Shown piece after piece: positions 59,213 to 64,000 of a stretch of 64,000 nucleotides of DNA. Position 1 is the first letter of the stretch, and every line of letters starts with the position of its first letter. The translations under genes were made by a program, and so were the position numbers. The notes under the pieces were generated by a model. The model ran no database searches. It saw nothing but the letters and a program-made list of their open reading frames with translations, and had not been told where the DNA came from. The stretch covers positions 21,044,501 to 21,108,500 of the forward strand of contig NC_134112.1 in NCBI RefSeq assembly GCF_040939455.1, written 5' to 3'. The DNA is from Microcebus murinus (taxonomy: Eukaryota > Chordata > Mammalia > Primates > Cheirogaleidae).

Positions 59213-62200
59213 TTATTTGAGAATGCTCTTCCAAAAGGAATGATGACATCAATTTATATGAAACACCAATAGATTTATTTAGAATACAAGTTGAAACTTT
59301 AAAAACCCCAAATGGACTCTCTTGGAGCAAATAGGAGCTTCTATATATGTGCAGTGTGAGGAATCATTGCATAGTCCTGCTCCACCGGTGATATGATTGG
59401 TAATAGCACTGAACTGTGGCAAAATTGCACATTAAAGAACATAATGTTGCAATGATGATGTTATATTGGATCTTATTCATGAATAAATGGAAAGTAATTC
59501 TTGTAATTCATCAACTGTGATCTATGATTAAAGGCCTCATTATCACTTAGAAAATGAACTTAATGGAAAAATCGTAATGAGCAGTGACAATATTCCTATG
59601 AAGTATCCCTCTGGGAATCAAGAGACATATTGCCTGCCAAGGCCAGATTTCAGTTTTTAAGGTTTTCTCTCATCAAAGACACTGATGGGCACAGGGGTGA
59701 CACTAGAATTAGGATGGTACCAGAGTCATCTATCTACATTAGACAGAGTTTATCTGCTATGTGAACATGGGTCCAGGAAAGTCAGAAAAATGCGAAGTAG
59801 GCCTCTGCAGGTTGTCACTGAACATTTGTAAAAGATTGGGTGCACTTCCAGGAAAGTCCTTAACAAACAAGAATTGCTTCATTGAAAGAACTTCTTGTTT
59901 TTACCTTGAACAAGTGGGGCGGGGGCGTGTGCAGTGGGAGACCTGAACTGAAGGGTGCATACAAGTCAAACTTAAACATTATGAATCCCTAATTGTTTCC
60001 TTAAATAGCCCCTCCACCTCACCCATTTTTCTCGAAAATGTTGGAAGTCATATTTGAGATGAATTCACATTTATTCTGGTTTGTTTGCAAGCAGAAGTGG
60101 ATTGACACTGGCTTCACTAAGTGCACTTGGACACAGCCTAAGTTGGCACCTCCTGAGCCAGAGGAGCAGGGAGTGGAGAGTGGGCACAACCATTCAGTGG
60201 CCCCTGGGGAGACCTCGACACCCCAGGGGTAAATGCTGGCTGTCTCAGGACGGAGTCAGTGCCAACTGGAGACCCATCTCTCAGCTTTGGTCGACTTCAG
60301 CCATGGTTCCTGAACCTCACCCACGTATTCCTCATGGGTGCTGACTTCTGAACGTGCAGAAGCATTTCTCAGTCAGTTTATGGCACAAGGCAACTCATTT
60401 AAAATATACTCCATTAAAACCCAAAAGCTATGGAATGGCTTTTAGATTGCCCTGGAGGCACATCCTTGTATATAGTCTTTGCTTCTCTGTCGTGATCTGT
60501 CTTGGGGTACGGATGTGTATACACTACTTTCCTTGTCTTTGAGTGGGTACATGTGTGAAGATACAGAAATACAGTCACATATCTATATACGTAGATTTAT
60601 AGTCAAAACCTACAGCCATAGGTATTGTCTAGTAAATGATTCTAGAGATAGAACTATATACATTTTGCTTTATTCTTGCTTTGATGATATTTTTATACAA
60701 TTTTATATGCTGTAAAAATTTTTTAATATATTTGCTATTTTCATTTGTAGAGCCTGGTTAGGTTTTTATCAGCTCTTATGCCCACTGTACAACCAGATTC
60801 TCCCCCATCTGATATAAGCGTCCTGCCTTTCTCATACCCTTTCTTTTTCCTTTTCCTTCTTTTCTTCTCCCATTTTTCTACATTTCACAAATTCCTTCTT
60901 TTGCCTCTGTCCAGGTAACCCATTTCGCTTGCATCATTTTATTCCATAGAAACACAAACTAATGGGAAAAATAAAAGCACCTTGTTCCAGTGTAGTTCAT
61001 GTGAGAAAGTGTTGGGTATCAAAGGTGGGGCAGGGGCAGGTAGGGAGGAGATAGATTGGGAAAAAGACACAGGGAAAGGAAATGCTTACGAGAGGTCAGT
61101 TGCCCAAGGCTCCCAGGGTAATAATATAATGTTGCTATCATCTTCCTTAGGGGGAGAGCACAGTTTTTGCTCTCACAGGGTTTTTCTCCCTAGAATGCTC
61201 TGCTCTCACTGTGGGTCTATAGACTTTCTCCTACTAAGGGCTTGGCCATATGTGAATGGAAAACTCAGCTCATCTCAGCCTTAGGTGTTGCTGCTGTTCA
61301 GCAGGATTTGTGGGAAATGTCTGGATTATATCAAGGACATTAGCAAGACTCAAAAGGAGGCGAGCAGAACCAAAACCGCAAACCTTATCCCAGATTATAG
61401 TAGTTCTTTGGAAGCATAAGGAAGAGATTTTTGGATATATTCTGGAAATGCTCTTCCTAAAGGAAAGATGGTAAAATGGGCTTATTTTTATTTCATGGTG
61501 GTGATAGAATGTACTTCCATGATGTCAAATATGCTTCTGGCAGATAAAATGCAGGTTGTAATCCACATTTGTACATCAGAGGGCAAGAGGTTAGCCATCC
61601 ATTCTAAGGAAGAGTGTTCTGTTCCCTACGATGCTGCTTTGTACTAAAACAACCTGTTCAAACACCATAGCGTCATATCCCCCAATGCAAAATTAAATCA
61701 TATGGATGTCATGTAGAACAGAGTATACTAAGCTGCTCTCAAAAAAATTAAAGATGTGTTTATTGTAAATCTTTACTGCTCAGATGAGCCTGACAGTCTT
61801 TCAATGTATAATTTTCCTCCAGCATCTAGTAATGCCTAAGTACTTGTATGTTCTTCTGATTACCAAATAAAAACATTGAGTTAACCTCTTAATTGGAACT
61901 TGAAAAATGAGAAGGCTGTTTTTTCTTTCCTTTAATTGTTTTCATTGTTGTCCATGTTCTGTCCCAGATACAGGGCTGCCCAAACTCACTCAACCATCTG
62001 TCTCTTTTGTATTACCCCAAATGCCACATAGTACCCTGGTAACAAGTGCCTTTGCCTACACATGGGAAGATATACACAGAGTATGACTGTGTTGTGTTTC
62101 ATATAGTATTTTTTGACTATAAGAGATGAGGTGGATGGGAGAAAATTGTCAAAGGCATAAGAAATCTCAGTATTCATGGAATTAGGCTGGTTTCCATATA

Positions 62201-62355
62201 TTTAATTTTCTTCAAGGTACGATGATATTATGCTTTTACAGCCCTGCAATGCTAGCTTTCAAATTCTAAACTTTTCTCTTTCTCTCGAAAGGGCTATACT
62301 TGGCAATATTTTCCTCCTCTCTAGCCATGAACACAAGGAATCTGACTAGGGAATA

Positions 62356-62705
62356 CAGATGCTTCTTGACTTACAATGGGGTTACATCCTGATAAACCCA
62401 TGATAAGTTGAAAATATAGTAGGCTGAAATTGCATTTAATATACCTAACCTACCAAACATCATGGCTTAACCTAGCCTGCCTTAAACGTGCTCAGAACAC
62501 TTACACTAGCCTACAATTGGGCAACGTCATCTAACACAAAGCCTATTTTATAATAAAATGTTGAATATCTCATGTAATTTATTGAATGCTATACTGAAAG
62601 TGAAAAACAGAATAGTTGTATGCAGTTTCTACTGAGTGCATATCGTTTTTGCACCATCATAAAGTCAAAAAATTGTAAATCAAGCCAATGTAAGGGGAGC
62701 ATCTG
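62356..62705. mobile_element. MER2-like (Tigger-derived) nonautonomous DNA transposon
   Basis: Ends 'cagatgcttcttgacttaca' and, reverse-complemented, 'cagatgctccccttacattg' form terminal inverted repeats. It is flanked by TA at 62354-62355 and 62706-62707. Inside are 'gtgctcagaacacttacact' and 'gttgaatatctcatgtaatt'. The 350-bp length and complete ends suggest an intact copy of a nonautonomous element; the MER2 name is from memory. Confidence 0.8.
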
Positions 62706-62929
62706 TAGTCCTTACCCTCGTTGGTGGGGATACAAGTGGCTTCCATCTTGTATGGCACCCAACCTGACTCTTTCAAACAGGCCCCCCTAAGAAGGAGCCC
62801 CCTGCTGGTGGTGATGCATATCACACAAATGCCACCCTGTCGTCTGGGCCTCCTCCAACTCCACTGGATTATTACTCTGGTAAATGGTGCTGTGAAACAT
62901 TCATTGAAATATTTATTTAATTTTTTTTT

Positions 62930-63440
62930 CTTAAAGCAAAAACAGAACTTACTCAATTTGGAAAATATAGAGAAATATAGTAAGAAACTTAAAATCATTT
63001 GTAATACTCCCTCCAATAATTAATCACTGTCAATGCATTACTGCATTTTCTTATGGTCTTTTGCTATGTGTTTTTACACAGTTAAAGCCATACAGCCTAT
63101 TTAATTTTGCATTATGGTTCACATAACATTGGACTGTAAGCATTTACCTGTTTTTGAAAAACTTTTCATTAATATAACTTTAATACCAACATAATATTAA
63201 TATTTCATTCTGTGGCTCTGGCACAATTTACTTAACCACCTTTCTGGCTGTTGGGCAATTAAGTTATATGCTTTTATTTTTTGCAGATGTAAATAATATA
63301 ACCATGGAGCTCTTTGCGTATAAGGCTTTGTCACATTTCTGAATATCTCCATTGGATGTATTTCTAGATGTACAATTACTGGGTCAAAAGTTGTGGGCAT
63401 TTTGGGGGGCTTCTCATTCATAGGCCTAATTCAAATTCAA
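62930..63440. repeat. decayed old LINE (L1ME-like) segment
   Basis: 'tttgcattatggttcacata', 'cacaatttacttaaccacct', then 'ggatgtatttctagatgtac' and 'attactgggtcaaaagttgt' parallel the segment at 29590-30540 and old L1 3' regions. Borders are approximate. Confidence 0.5.
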
Positions 63441-64000
63441 AGCATATTCAAATATTTAAAAAGTCATATTTAAATAGCATATAGTGTTGCATATCTGAAG
63501 AGCTCTTGTATTTCTGATCACTGTTCTTTGTGATGAAAAGACATAATCAAGGCACACAAGAGCAAGCATAGTATATTGATGGGGCTGTATCGTGGAGAAA
63601 AAATACTGTTAAACACTCTGAATTTGCAGCTCTAATTTATGTACTATTGGAAGACTACTCAGGGTGGTGCGGGTGGGTTTGAAGCCCTCTAAACACAATC
63701 TAAGCAAAACTTGGACTTCTCTTGATACTCTTTCTTGAAGGGCATGAAGGGGCAATGATGATTTGTTCTGAGGCCTCAGACAATGTGCCCAAATGGAGCA
63801 CAAAGCAGATGTTGCCAGACAGGCTTAGCAATAATGATCAGAGGCTTGTGGATATCAGAAAGGTAGTCATTTGCAATATGCTAAAAGGAGGAGATTGAAA
63901 ATGCCCAGTACGTTGACAGAAACTTTCCTACCTCAGTCTCTCAGCATCCACCTCTGCCCTGTGGGACTGGTTGTGTTATAATAACATTGCTGTCATCAGG

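Overview
This is ordinary primate nuclear DNA, about 64 kb from a single gene. Nine short + strand exons, each bounded by AG/GT splice sites, join in one open frame and encode the C-terminal half of PDE1C, a Ca2+/calmodulin-dependent cyclic nucleotide phosphodiesterase. Everything else is intron, 3' UTR or downstream flank, filled with transposon relics and microsatellites. Several Alu copies carry the extended middle linker (an AT-rich run followed by a TTGGCCAATTAATT-like stretch) that I associate with strepsirrhine primates, and one young L1 3' end is also of strepsirrhine type. The source is therefore probably a lemur or a close relative. That species inference rests on remembered repeat families, not on a search.

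Layout: 1-2479 is intron upstream of the first visible exon. Exons lie at 2480-2608, 11660-11761, 12331-12451, 20878-20959, 24553-24673, 26354-26529, 35122-35352, 41228-41305 and 54909 onward (stop at 54920-54922). The first six carry the distal part of the class I PDE catalytic domain and the linker after it: the ENHH region, the fourth metal-ligand aspartate in HTADISH, and the purine-binding glutamine in SQVGFID. The seventh and eighth encode a highly charged Lys/Glu/Ala-rich tail. The ninth adds the last residues (DSEE, the first codon being split) and the 3' UTR. The coding part sums to 1,054 nt, which is one partial codon base plus 350 codons and a stop. The 5' half of the gene (N-terminus, calmodulin sites, HDxxH motif) is outside the window.

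The introns record repeated insertion. The 4.3-11.3 kb block holds a younger L1 split by a 1.75-kb insertion, an Alu monomer, and then an older L1M copy that restarts at the same ORF2 position and is itself split by an LTR-like element. At 33.2 kb there is a solo MST-type LTR with a 5-bp target duplication. At 44.1-47.2 kb there is an inverted pair of full-length Alus beside an L1/HAL1-type element into which a Tigger element has inserted with a TA duplication. A second TA-flanked, MER2-like DNA transposon lies at 62.4 kb. L2, MIR and hAT-type fragments are scattered throughout.

I found no second protein-coding gene, RNA gene or CRISPR array, and no convincing new biological system. The observations most worth checking are the inverted Alu pair (a likely dsRNA/A-to-I editing substrate), possible intronic read-through isoforms of PDE1C, the composite insertion in the L1 at 4.8-6.6 kb, and an unassigned block at 47.2-50 kb.
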